DNA of 64,000 nt from Bolinopsis microptera. Its lineage: Eukaryota > Ctenophora > Tentaculata > Lobata > Bolinopsidae. The notes beneath the pieces were generated by a model that searched no databases, had not been told where the DNA came from, and saw only the letters and a list, made by a program, of their open reading frames with translations. Positions within the stretch are counted from its first letter, which is position 1. Each line of letters opens with the position of its first letter. The stretch spans positions 15,763,628 through 15,827,627 of the forward strand of contig NC_087075.1 of the NCBI RefSeq assembly GCF_026151205.1. The letters are read 5' to 3'. A program made the position numbers and the translations under genes. Shown here piece after piece: positions 11,461 to 22,444 of the stretch.

Positions 11461-11628
11461 TTCTTCTCTTGAGTTTCCCTGGCAACGTACGAACATGCTT
11501 CAAACTGAGGTTTCGTCAGATGGCGCCTTCTCATCAGGTATTATTTCTCCGCTGTCTTTATATACAGGGAATAAGTTATAAATATAACATGTCATTTTAT
11601 TATTATTTATCCATGACTCATTAAACAG

Positions 11629-11743
11629 TTGACCATTGTTAATGATCTGGCCCGGCGCGCGCTACTTCGTAGCTCTTGCCACATTTCGAGAAGAAAGCGG
11701 CGCGCGCTACTTCGAAGAAATTTAGACGAGTAACATCCGTCAA
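11629..11743. mobile_element. Tiny GC-rich DNA element near GPCR2
   Basis: 115-bp insertion relative to the flanks of the other GPCR copies, bounded by the 9-bp direct repeat ATTAAACAG (11620-11628 and 11744-11752). The ends form an imperfect inverted repeat (TTGACCATTGTTA and TTGACGGATGTTA when read inward). It contains GGCGCGCGCTACTTCG twice. The 9-bp duplication suggests a MULE-like transposase. Confidence 0.65.
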
Positions 11744-11920
11744 ATTAAACAGGTGTTTTATCAGTATCATATTAGATTTTTAGAAAATACTGTCTGTATT
11801 GTATTGTAAATATATAACCAAACTTAAATTAATAAAAACGGTAATTTAAAAAACCTGTAATGTGCCGGGAGTTCTGTAGTGAGATCTGGTTAGGCAGTGA
11901 ATTTTTCTTGTCAGTTGTTT

Positions 11921-13083
11921 TTATTTCTTGGTTGTCACCTGCTGAAAATATATTTGATCAGGATTCCTCACTGTGAGTACTGGGTCCATTGCTTGAAAAT
12001 TGATAAAATAGTGATAAATAATTAGTTGAGTAATTGTTAGTTAGTCAAGTAACTGTAACAGTGATAGTTGGTTGAATAATTGTTAGTTAGTTAAATAAGT
12101 AATAACTGTAACTTACCTGCTGTGGATGTTATGTTCGAGGTCTGTAACGAAACTAGTAGCGAAACAACCGAACGAATTTTGGAAAGGAGGAATTGTCGGA
12201 AACTTCTGATCGTCAGAACGTATATGTAAAAGTTGGCCACAACATTTATCATCAACAAGAAAGTGAAAAATTTATAGAATTGGACAAGAAATAACTCGGA
12301 GGGATCCTTCATGCACTTGATGGCGATTTCGTTAACAGCGTAAGGTAAGGTGGAGATGCAGTAGACAACAGCAGTGAGGACCACAGTGAGGGCTCCTTGC
12401 CATGGAACACTTCCACCAACTCGTCTTGCAGATTTCCCTGCATCAGCTAGGTACTTCAGTATAGGAACTGTAGTGGCGACGATGATTATGTTTGGAACTA
12501 TACCGAATATAAATCCCAATATCGGTGTTATTGTCTTCCAGGCATCAGAGTTGTGACCATAGTCACAGTTGTAAACTCGGTAGTCAAATTGAACATCATC
12601 TTTGTCTACAGCAAGGCATGATATTGGAAAAATAAGGGAAAAAGCCCAAATGAAGCTGCAAACTTGATGAGCTCCTTTTGTTGACCAACTTGCTGCTCGG
12701 AGAGGATATTTGAGTATCAGAAACTTGCTTGTAGTGAGCATTGAGATGAGAGACATGCTAGCTGGGAAAGCGAGGTAGCTGACGTATACCTTAACATAGC
12801 AAAGTGTTTTTCCTAAAACCCACGAGTTGGCTAGCAAGGAGATAGCAGCAGGAGCAAGGGCAGAGATAGAAAATATTAAATCAGAAACTGCGATGTGCTG
12901 GATTGTTGTGACTAAGATTTTGTTAATTTTGAAGGCGTCCTTCTGGAACGATGCAATCAAGATCAGAGTATCTCCAATAAGGGATGACAGGACGCCAAAT
13001 AAATGGTAAGACGCCCAAAAGTATCTTTCTGCATTGTTGTGCATCCCGAATTCGATGTCCGAGTAGTTGTTTGAAGTGGTCAT
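11921..13083 (-). CDS. Rhodopsin-class GPCR, copy 2 (two exons)
   Basis: Exon 1 is 12117-13083 and exon 2 is 11921-11991, giving 345 aa. Architecture is as in copy 1: seven membrane segments, TSKF at the DRY position, NFYIY at TM7 and the ECL1/ECL2 cysteines. ICL3 has the longer form ILKYLADAGK and ECL1 reads CYVKVYVSY. TM4 and ECL2 are the most divergent among the copies (SLIFPISCLAV, CDYGHNSDAW). The donor CAG/GTAAGT and the tail exon starting MDPVLTVRNP are conserved; the intron is 125 bp. No disabling change is seen. Confidence 0.85.
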
Positions 13084-13682
13084 AACTCCGAAAAGATCTT
13101 TAGAGGTGGCTATATATGCTATATATATTCAATTCATGCTAAAATTCAATTAATTATTGTAATTGTATAATATATGAATATATAATATCATTTATAAGAT
13201 CTTAAGCTCAATATGAAGGAGGATATCGTGATTTATAGAATCGAAGGCCTTAGCAAAATTAAAATACACAACATGATTTATAATGTTTTCATTCAGAGAC
13301 AATGCCAAGCTATCACTAAAATCAACCACATTGGTTGTTCATGACTTGTGCTCTATGGAATGCCATGCTGCCTAGGATCAAGAAGGACGTTTGTCAAAGA
13401 AAGAAAGTTACTTTTAATAATCCGCCCAAAATGTTCATGACTTAACAAGTAAGAGATATTGATCTTAGTTTTCAACCTTTTATCTTTCTTAAATATTGGG
13501 ACAAAATTGGCAAGTTTCCACTCTTGCAGAATTTTGCCGCTATTGCAGGATCCATGAAAATTTCATGTAATAGAGGATAAGCATTAAGCTATAAACCAAT
13601 GGACAAATTTTTAAGAATGTTACCGTGTATACCATATTAGCCCTGCGCTTTATTTGAATTAATAGCTGAAAGAAGCTTACTA
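13084..13682 (-). pseudogene. GPCR2 upstream region and decayed LINE RT remnant
   Basis: About 100 bp of GPCR-proximal sequence with TATA-like runs, then the degenerate RT fragment (about 13180-13682). The TTAGGCC MITE present in units 1, 3 and 4 is absent, so this remnant represents the empty-site form. Confidence 0.6.
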
Positions 13683-14928
13683 ACATGATCAAAGTCAATT
13701 TTAAAACCAGCATCATTGACATATGACTAGGAGATGACGAAGCAAATTAATATATCTCGTGCACTATACAATAAAATATTGTGTAATTTACGTGTTTTCA
13801 AATCCTACAAAGAAACAGCTTACCCCACAAAACCTAAAATTCTCATTTTTATTCACAAAATGGGCTACTCAAATCGTACAAAAAACTACTCACCCGCAAA
13901 ACTTGGAAAATTTCCCATAGAATTGTATTCTGCAATAATTGTATCTTAACAATGATTTTGATAATTCACCTACAAATGCACTATTAGTTCCAATTTGTAT
14001 TAGAGGTGGCCTAGTGACCCAATTGTTGCGTCATAATCAAGTCCCTTCATATCTGAATATAGATAGTCAAATGTATCCGCATAATTCGGTATCCTTTATA
14101 TTATTGGATCTCCAGACAGAATCTTTTATCAAGGCGAAATCGAGTGATTTCCATATAATATGAGCAATGAAACGAACTTCTTTGTAAAAACTGGTCATAT
14201 TTATTATTTTATTGAACACTAAAATCTGAGAAAATCAATAGTTAGGAATTCACAATATTTTAATTATAGAAGATGGGAAATCAAGTCAGGACTCAGATAA
14301 CGGGTCTTCGATGATCAAATATTTATCAATACTTAAAATTCACACAGATAGACCAAGATTACTTATTATGTATGAACATTCGCATAAATTTTCTGTGAGC
14401 TATTATAGGAAATCATCTTGAAAGGTATTAAATAAAAACACAAATAGGAATAATAATGATACAAGATTAATTAACACATTGAAATTAAAATGACATTATT
14501 GAGATCAAATGTTACCCCAACTAAAATCTGTCATTGTTAAATTGTCCTTACTTTAGAAGTGGAACACAATCATAATTTAAATTTTCTTTGGCTAACAGTA
14601 ACTCTAAGATTTTCTGATTTGTCATAAATCTTACAGTTAATTTCAACTTAATAATAGTCAGAAGTATAATTCACAGTCTAACTGAAAGTCTGATTCCGAA
14701 AATTAGTTCTATCCTGCAATCACTCAACCGGGCAAGGATAAATATTTGTCACTTAATTACTCACAAAATCTAACATAATTTCCTGGAAACGTACCTCCGA
14801 ATTCCCGTGAGAAATAAATCGTAATGTTCTAGTTTCTAGTAAATGCCACATTTAGCTATTAGTATTGGTCATGGTGTGGAGGAGTTTAAGTTCGTTAACT
14901 TCTTCTCTCGAGTTTAAGATCGTTAACA
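13683..14928. repeat. 1.25 kb direct duplication, copy B
   Basis: Near-identical partner of 10204-11460. Homology stops abruptly at CGTTAAC (14928), about 10 bp before the start codon of the homeobox gene. Confidence 0.85.
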
Positions 14929-14938
14929 GCAGAACATC

Positions 14939-17111
14939 ATGGACCCTCCCCCTTATAGTGCTCACGGTTAGCAAAGTTATAATATTAATATTAAAGTTAT
15001 AATATTAATATTATGTTATTGTTATGCTCGACTTATTGATATGATGTTCATCAACTAGACTTGTTGATGTTCATTACTTACTTACAAGTTGAGTTATCTA
15101 ATCTAGATTGGGTAATAAATTCACGGCGTTTTTCGTCGCCTGTTTCAATCTATCCGTTATTAATATTTCCACCTAATAATAACGTGCCATGTTTCTCTTC
15201 AGGGGGACCCTCAACTAGCATGATGACGTCACGTGGTGGTATGATTACGTCACAGGCAAGTCCTCTTAACCAGTCAGAGAAAAGATTTGTTGACAGCACC
15301 ACCTCTCCCATTCACCCCCAGTATTTGGAAAACAAAGAGAACTTCAACCCTTCCCCTCAGACAAGATTCCAGCCAGATCAGAGTTGTCAATATAGTTCAC
15401 CTCCACTTCCTAACCAAGGTGAGTTGCATTTTTCAGCTGAAGAACAGTTTTAAATGAGAATACTAGGAGTTGGTTTTGTTATGGTTAGGGAGGGGGTACC
15501 AATGGTACCCCCCCGTTAGGGATCGTTCACATATTGCGTAAGCTTAACTTTTGTAATTTTTCTATTTTAGACCCCTTTTCCGTAAGCCACTTTACTCACA
15601 GCTATTGTGTAGAAATAACACTAGAGTAAGCTTTCCAATCATCCCTCCTCCAAAACTTCCTGCTTACGTAATTAATGTGAACAATCTCTTTGACAGTATC
15701 GAATTCTGTACTTGAGTTGATAAAATTCAAAATGTTAACATTTCCTGAGAAACTAAATCGCTTCCTTCTCGCAGGTATGGATGTAAAACCCCAGAGATTA
15801 CACTTCAACTTCCCTAGCCCAGGTCCCGTGGGCACTGGTCACGTGGGCCCAGCGCCTGACCAGACCGGACTACCGCCCCCACAGACTCCCAACCCCGCCA
15901 CACCCATCATGGGACCCTCCCTCGATCAGTCAGCTGCTGTTCTGGGACCTAGCCCTGGGTATTACAACAGAACAGATAGCGGCACTTCTGCGGGGTATCC
16001 CAGAACAAACTTACCAGAAAGTGCTAGATTACCACTTCCGGAACATTCTAGAATACCACAACATTCCAAACTTTCAGTTCCTCTGTCAGAAAGTTCTAGA
16101 CTGCCTGGTTCAGACCACGTGATAGAACGAGGAGAATCCCTGTCATCAATTCGACCAACTCTCCAACACGAACACCATGCCAAGGCTCAAGAAGTCCAGG
16201 ATCAGAGATCACCTCACAGTCCCACACCAAGAGTTCCCACTCAGTTCAGAGACAGTTCCGAGAAGACATATCAAGACACTTGCCCACGTGACCAGGGCCC
16301 ACGTGATCAGGGCCCACGTGATCAGACACCTGATGGCCCACGTGACCTGGACCGAGCCGCGCGACCAGCAGAACTACACAAGGCGCCTCACCCGGCCCAC
16401 AGACCACCTCACTTAGGAGGGAGACCTCCTAACCTACCCTCTCATCTGTTCCCTAACGATACGAGACCTCTCCAGTTCCACACCCCACCCCCTACCAGAG
16501 GGTTCCAGCCCCCACTACCTTCAGGGCCCAGATCAGCTAATCTGCCTCTACACAACGTTAGAGGAGACTTTCTTCAAACCATGAGACCCAAACAAGAGCC
16601 CATGCCTCAACTTGATATGGGGTATTTTGACGCGGTGCGGAGTCTGGGAGAGGGAGGGCTGTCCCGAAATACCGTCAACATGCCCCTTGACAAAGAGAGA
16701 GGAGAGGTGTACCTTGGTAACCCTGGTAACAAAGCAGTACCCGACAACTTAGCTGCAGGGTATTTACCGTACCCTGATACGATGAGTAAACCTTATATCC
16801 CCGGAGGGGAATTCTTTACGAATAGCTCTGCTAAAGAGCGATTTAACTTCAGTTTCAAAGAAACTATTGGCAAGATGTTGTCGAAGAAGAAAAATACAGC
16901 AGCTTCAGACGTTAATCCGGCGGGGAAAAGGACCAAGTTTTCTAACGAGCAGATCAGAGTTCTGGAGCACTATTATCAGAACGTTAATAAATATGTAACC
17001 GGGACAAACAAAGGAACTTTGTGTCAGGTTACTGGACTGGAGCTCAGTACTGTGTTGATGTGGTTTCAGAACAAGCGTGCCAGGGAGAAGAAACAGAAGA
17101 CTAATGTGTAA
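14939..17111 (+). CDS. Homeobox transcription factor (three exons)
   Basis: Nuclear DNA-binding protein by its homeodomain. Exons are 14939-14966, 15203-15418 and 15775-17111, joined in frame (phase 1 at both junctions) to give 526 aa. The ATG in MDPPPYSAHG opens the first exon; acceptors are CTCTTCAG and TTCTCGCAG, and the exon 2 donor is AAG/GTGAGT. The first donor, CACG/GTTAGC, is weak. The N-terminal about 460 residues are low-complexity and rich in Pro, Ser, Gln and Arg, with a short DQGPR repeat. The homeodomain occupies about residues 463-523 at the extreme C-terminus, with KRTKF, the helix 1 core LEHYY and a recognition helix MWFQNKRAREKK (Gln50, Asn51, Lys52, Arg53). It seems one residue longer than 60, the extra residue falling before or in loop 1. 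I cannot assign a class. A polyadenylation signal lies at 17518. Confidence 0.85.
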
Positions 17112-17620
17112 AGACTTTCAATTCTTCAGATACTTTAACATTTTTATTTATGTGAATGCTTGGTGAGTTCTTAGTTGATTTAGATTTTCTTGATTCAGAT
17201 TTATTTTATCGTTACTGTTTTTATATTACTCTGCAGGTTGCTTTAATAGATTTAATTTAATTTTAAACCGAACTAATTTATTTTTATAACTTGTTACTTA
17301 AGTGCATGAAAACATTTTTAGGACACATAATTTTATAATATTTACAAATGCAATATGCGTTTACGTAAAACTTCTCAAATGGTCTGGATTGCGACAAATA
17401 GTTATGTTTATGTCAAGGTACTGTATTCTGCCGACTGTCGATTAAATGTGTCGCAACATGTGTAGGGATTATTTCTATTTGTTTAATTTTACTGACAATC
17501 CTTGAATTTCTTGAACCAATAAATCATTAAAAATTGATATTTTATCAAATAATAGAAGTTACTTTTTATACCAAGCCAGTTTTAAAGCTTTATTCAGATT
17601 TCTGTCGATCGAAATAATTA
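17112..17620 (+). other. 3' UTR and downstream sequence of the homeobox gene
   Basis: AT-rich and without repeats as far as I can see, apart from a short stretch near 17410-17460 resembling 9250-9300 (CTGTATTCTGCCGACTG). An AATAAA is present at 17518-17523. The duplicated GPCR3 unit begins at about 17621. Confidence 0.55.
17518..17523 (+). promoter_or_regulatory. Polyadenylation signal AATAAA (homeobox gene)
   Basis: Canonical hexamer about 400 bp after the stop codon, the first I noted on this strand after the gene. Confidence 0.5.
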
Positions 17621-18822
17621 AAACTGCTTCGAAGGGAACTTAATCTACCAAATTATAAGATTATCTAATTACATTTTAATTTGCGAAATGGTTTGATTAA
17701 AAAAGGTGAATAACAGATTAAAATATATTTACAGTTGTGGGAGATAAATTGATGTAAATAGTGAATTTATTTCATTGCAAAGCTTTACCTTGGAGTGGTT
17801 ATTGTCTTTATAAAATAAACATTCCGCTACATCATAATTACTTTTAGCATCTTGGAAGTTTTGGAAATGTATGAGCATTTGAGTAGTGAAACGAACTTCT
17901 TTGTCAAAGTTGTCAAATTTAATATTTATTGAACACGAACATAATCTACGAAAATCAAAAGATTCATAATATTTTATTAATCCTAGAAGATGAGAAATCA
18001 AGATCAGATACCGGGTTCAATAATTAAATATCATTATTATCACTACTTAAAATTTGCACAAATAGGCACAGATGAAATATTAAGATTAACTAGATTCACA
18101 TTAGCATTAACTTTCTGTGCACAAATAGGAAATCATAATGAAAAATAAAAACTTAGAAAGAGATGAATACAAGAGTTAACGAAATGAAATTAAAATGTAA
18201 TTATTAAACTTAAAGTCAAGGGATACCCCTTCGAAATTACAGTAAAGAGTATTCAAACTGAAAGTCTGATCACAAAAATCGATTCTATCCTTGATCCTTT
18301 AATAACTCAACCAGACAAGGATGAATATTTGCCACTCAATTTATCTCAAAAAATCCAACACAAATTTATGGATGCGTTCTCCGAATACCCGTTAGAAATA
18401 AATGTTCTAGTTTCTAGTAAATGCCTCATTTAGCTATCGGCGTGGCCGGAGGAGTTTAAGTTCATATTTAACTTATTCTCTTGAGTTTCCTTATCAACGT
18501 ACGAACATGCTTCAAACTGAGGTTTCGTCAGATGGCGCCTTCTCATCAGGTATTATTCCTCCGCTGTCTTTATCTACAGGGAATAAGTTATAAATATAAC
18601 ATGTCATTTTATTATTAATAATAATATTATCTATCCATGACTCATTCAACAGGCGTTTTATCAGTATCATATTAGATTTTTAGAAAATACCGTCTGTATT
18701 GTATTATGAATATATAACCAAACTTAAATTAATAAAAAACGGTAATTAAAAAAAACCTTCAATGTGCCGGGAGTTCTGTAGTGAGGTCTGGTTAGGCGGT
18801 GAATTTTTCTTGTCAGTTGGTT
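17621..18822. repeat. Duplicated flank 3' of GPCR3
   Basis: Near-identical to 1-1165 with small insertions and deletions. The 90-codon minus frame at 17729-18001 is broken in the other copy and is not a gene. Confidence 0.85.
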
Positions 18823-19975
18823 TTATTTCTTGGTTGTCACCTGCTGGAAATATATTTGATCAGGATTCCTCACTGTGAGTACTGGGTCCATTGCTTGAAA
18901 ATTGATAAAATAGTGATAAATAATTAGTTGAGTAATTTTTAGTTAGTCAAGTAACTGTAACAGTGATAGTTGGTTGAATAATTGTTAGTTAGTTTAGTAA
19001 CTGTAACTTACCTGCTGTGGATCTTATGTTCGAAGTTTGTAACGAGACTAGTAGCGAAACAACGGAACGAGTTTTGGAAAGGAGGAATTGTCGGAAACTT
19101 CTGATCGTCAGAACGTATATGTAAAAGTTTGCCACGACATTTATGTTCATCAAGAAAGCGAAACATTTATAGAATTGGACAAGAAATAACTCGGAGGGAT
19201 CTTTCATGCACTTGATGGCGATTTCGTTAACAACGTAAGGTAAAGTGGAGATGCAGTAGATGACAGCAGTGAGGACCACAGTGAGGGCTCCCTGCCATGG
19301 AACACTTCCACCAACTCGTCTTGCAGATTTCCCTGCATCAGCTAGGTACTTCAGTATAGGAACTGTAGTGGCGACGATGATTATGTTTGGAACTATACCG
19401 AATATAAATGCCAATATCGGTGTTATTGTCTTCCAGGCATCAGAGCTATAACCGTAGTGACAGTTGTAGACTCGGTAGTCAAAGTGAACATCGTCCTTGT
19501 CGACAGCGAGGAGGAGTATTGGATAGATAAGGGAGGAAGCCCAAATGAAGCTGCAAACTTGATGAGCTCGTTTTGTTGGCCAACATGCTGCTCGGAGAGG
19601 ATATCTGAGTATCAGGAACTTGCTTGTAGTGAGGGCTGCGATGAGGGACATGCCAGCTGCGAAAGCGAAGTGGCCGACATATACTCTATAGCAAAGTGCT
19701 TTTCCTAAGACCCACGAGTTTGCTAACAAGGAGATAGCAGCAGGAGCAAGGGCAGAGATAGTAATTGTTAAATCAGAAACTGCGATGTGCTGGATTATTA
19801 TGACTAAGATTTTGTTAATTTTGAAGGCGTCCTTCTGGAACGATGCAATCAAGATCAGAGTATCTCCAATAAGGGATGACAGGACGCCAAATAAATGGTA
19901 AGACGCCCAAAAGTATCTTTCTGCATTGTCGTGCATCCCGAATTCGATGTCCGAGTAGTTGTTTGAAGTGGTCAT
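18823..19975 (-). CDS. Rhodopsin-class GPCR, copy 3 (two exons)
   Basis: Exon 1 is 19012-19975 and exon 2 is 18823-18893, giving 344 aa. It has the same seven-segment receptor layout, TSKF and NFYIY motifs. ECL1 reads CYRVYVG, one residue shorter than in copies 1 and 2 and shared with copy 4, while ICL3 has the long form shared with copy 2. TM2 is locally changed (LTITISALAP). The CAG/GTAAGT donor, a 118-bp intron and the tail exon are conserved. The frame is intact throughout. Confidence 0.85.
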
Positions 19976-21780
19976 AACTCCTAAAAGATCTTTAGAGGTG
20001 GCTATATATGCTATATATTGAATTCATGCTAAAATTCAATTAATTATTATAATTATATAATATATGAATGTATAATATCATTTATAAGATCTTAAGCTCA
20101 ATATGAAGGAGGATATCGTGATTTATAGAATCGAAGGCCTTAGCAAAATCAAAATACGCAACATGATTTGTAATGTTTTCATTCAGAGACAATGCCAAGC
20201 TATCACAAAAATTACCCACATTTGTTGTTCATGACTTGTGCTCTATAGAAAACCATGCTGCCTACGATCAAGAAGGACGTTTGTCAAAGAAAGAATTTTA
20301 CTTTTAATAATCCGCCCAAAATGTTCATGACTTAACATTAACAAGTAAGAGATATTGGTCTTAGTTTTCAACCTCACTCTTTTTATCTTTCTTAAAAATG
20401 GGACAACATTGGAAAGTTTCCACTCTTGCAGAATTCGTCTGCTATTATATTATTATATTGTACTATTACCAAGATGCAGTTAAGTCTAACTGGTTAGACC
20501 TTACGCAGAGTTAAGCCTAAATTAGTCCTAACTCTGCGTTAGGTCTAACTGGTTAGGCCTAACTGGTTAGGTCTAATTGGTTAGGTCTAACTGGGGCTAA
20601 GACCTAACTCAGAGTTAAGCTTAAATTAGGCCTAAATTAGGCGTTATGCCTAACAGTAACTGTAATACCAAGATGCAGTTAGGCCTAACGCCTAATTTAG
20701 GCCTAATTTAGGTCTAATTTAGTCCTAACTCTGCATTAGGTCTAACTTGTTAGGCCAAACTGGTTAGGTCTAACTGGTTAGACCAAACTGGTTAGGTCTA
20801 ACTGGTTAGACCTAACTGCATCTTGGTGACAGGTAGGATCCACGAAAAGTGCATGTTAGAGGATTTAAAGCTATAAACCAACGGAAATTCTTTTAAAAAT
20901 GTTACCGTGTATACCAAATCAATATGGGACCTGGGCTTTATTTAATAAAGCCTATTGGCTAGTTTCTCACTTTCCACTCTTGCAAAATTTGGCCGCTATA
21001 ATTGTAGGATCCCCGAATAATTCATGTTTAAAAATTCATAAGCCTTAAGCTATAAACCAACGGAAAAGGAATGTTACCGTGTATACCATATTGGCACTGG
21101 GCTTTATTTGAATTAATAGCTGAAAGAAGCTTACGAACATTGCATGATTTAAGTCAATTTTAAATTAAGCATCATTGAAATAGGACCAGGAGATAACGAA
21201 GCGAAATATCTCGTGCAGTATACAATATCAATATGCAATAAAATATTGTGTACAATCTGGTCAAGTTTTTATGTTTTAAGAGCTACTTTCAATTTCATTT
21301 TATATCCTTCCATCAGTTACTTCGCAAGAATTCTGGTAGCTAAAGGGCCAATCAAATAGTTGCAAGCTGAGCTGGTGCTTAGGGATCATTCTCTGGAACT
21401 GAGAATTTAATTAATTCTAATAGTAATAAGATGGAGCTGCTCAACAAAAAACTTAGCTGCCAGCTAGGACCAAATATCATTCTAAGGAACTGAAAATTTG
21501 AGCAATGGAATTATGCTATTAGCATATTACGTAATCAGCCGAGGGGGGAGGGCGGGTTTCCAAACGATTACGCTAATGTTATTTTGACACAATAACTATG
21601 CGTAAAACTAATTACGGAGGGGGAGCTGGGGGGGGGGGGGGGGGGGTTAAAATTGTCCAAAAAGTGATTAAGTAGATCCTAGAATGGATTAAATTATGTT
21701 AGTATGGTATTTAATGAATAATGATGTACTTAATTATATAATATCATCATTAACAATAATATGTGAACGACCACTAATAG
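19976..21780 (-). pseudogene. GPCR3 upstream region, decayed LINE RT remnant and repeats
   Basis: GPCR-proximal TATA-like sequence, then the degenerate RT fragment (about 20080-21200) interrupted by the TTAGGCC MITE (20466-20829). From 21200 come the AT-rich block also seen at 7861-8540, then a piece containing AAACGATTACGCTAATGTTA and a run of 18 G at 21629-21646. That piece is shared with 38260-38720. Confidence 0.6.
20466..20829. mobile_element. MITE with TTAGGCC/TCTAAC subrepeats, unit 3
   Basis: Longest of the three copies (364 bp). The left end has one substitution (TTACCAAGATGCAGTT); the right end is AACTGCATCTTGGTGA. The length difference comes from the number of internal TCTAACTGGTTAG and TTAGGCCTAA motifs. 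Confidence 0.65.
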
Positions 21781-21790
21781 TAATGGACTG

Positions 21791-22434
21791 GTACCGCGAC
21801 AATTGACCCCCCGACAATTGACCCCTATGTAATTACACTGGGGTCAATTGTCGCGAAATCTAGGGTTGAGTACGACAATTGACCCCCCGAAAATTGACCC
21901 CCCGACAATTGTAATTAATCAAACTGGGGTAAATTAATCGGGTTAGGGTCAGGGTTAGGGTTAGGGTTAGGGTTAGGGTTATGGGTTAGGGTTAGGGTTA
22001 TAGGTTATGGGTTAGGGTTAGGGTTAGGGTTAGGGTTTGGGTTAGGGTTAGGGTTAGGGTTAGGGTTAGGGTTAGGGTAAGGGTTAAAGGGTTAGGGTTG
22101 GGGTTGGGGTTGGGGTTGGGGTTAGGGTTTGGGTTAGGGTTGGGGTTAGGGTCAGGGACAGCTGTTCCTGGGTCAGGGTCCTGGGTCAGGGTCAGGGTCA
22201 GGGTCAGGGTCAGGGTCAGGGTCAGGGTCAGGGTCACTGGTCAGGGTCAGGGTCAGGGTCAGGGTCAGGGTCAGGGTCAGGGTCAGGGTCAGGGTCAGGG
22301 TCAGGGTCAGGGTCAGGGTCAGGGTCAGGGTCAGGGTCAGGGTCAGGGTCAGGGTCAGGGTCAGGGTCAGGGTTAATTGTATTCAATTATATTTTCGGGG
22401 GGTCAATTGTCGGGGGGTCAATTGTCGCCCACCC
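21791..22434. mobile_element. MITE-like element carrying a TTAGGG array, copy 1
   Basis: Bounded by the direct repeat TAATGGACTG (21781-21790 and 22435-22444). The left end is GTACCGCGACAATTGACC and the right end, read inward, is GGGTGGGCGACAATTGACC; both are followed by repeated CGACAATTGACCCCC. The interior is an array of TTAGGG (about 21950-22150) grading into GGGTCA (about 22150-22370). A second copy with the same ends lies at 45549-46058. The long frames read in the array are repeat translations. Confidence 0.8.
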
Positions 22435-22444
22435 TAATGGACTG

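Noticed and set aside
17729-18001. 90-codon minus frame in the GPCR3 flank
   Set aside because: The duplicate at 109-360 carries changes that break it, so it is not under coding constraint.
21941-22376. TTAGGG array as a chromosome end
   Set aside because: It is internal, enclosed by inverted ends and a target duplication, with genes on both sides. The open frames over it are repeat translations.
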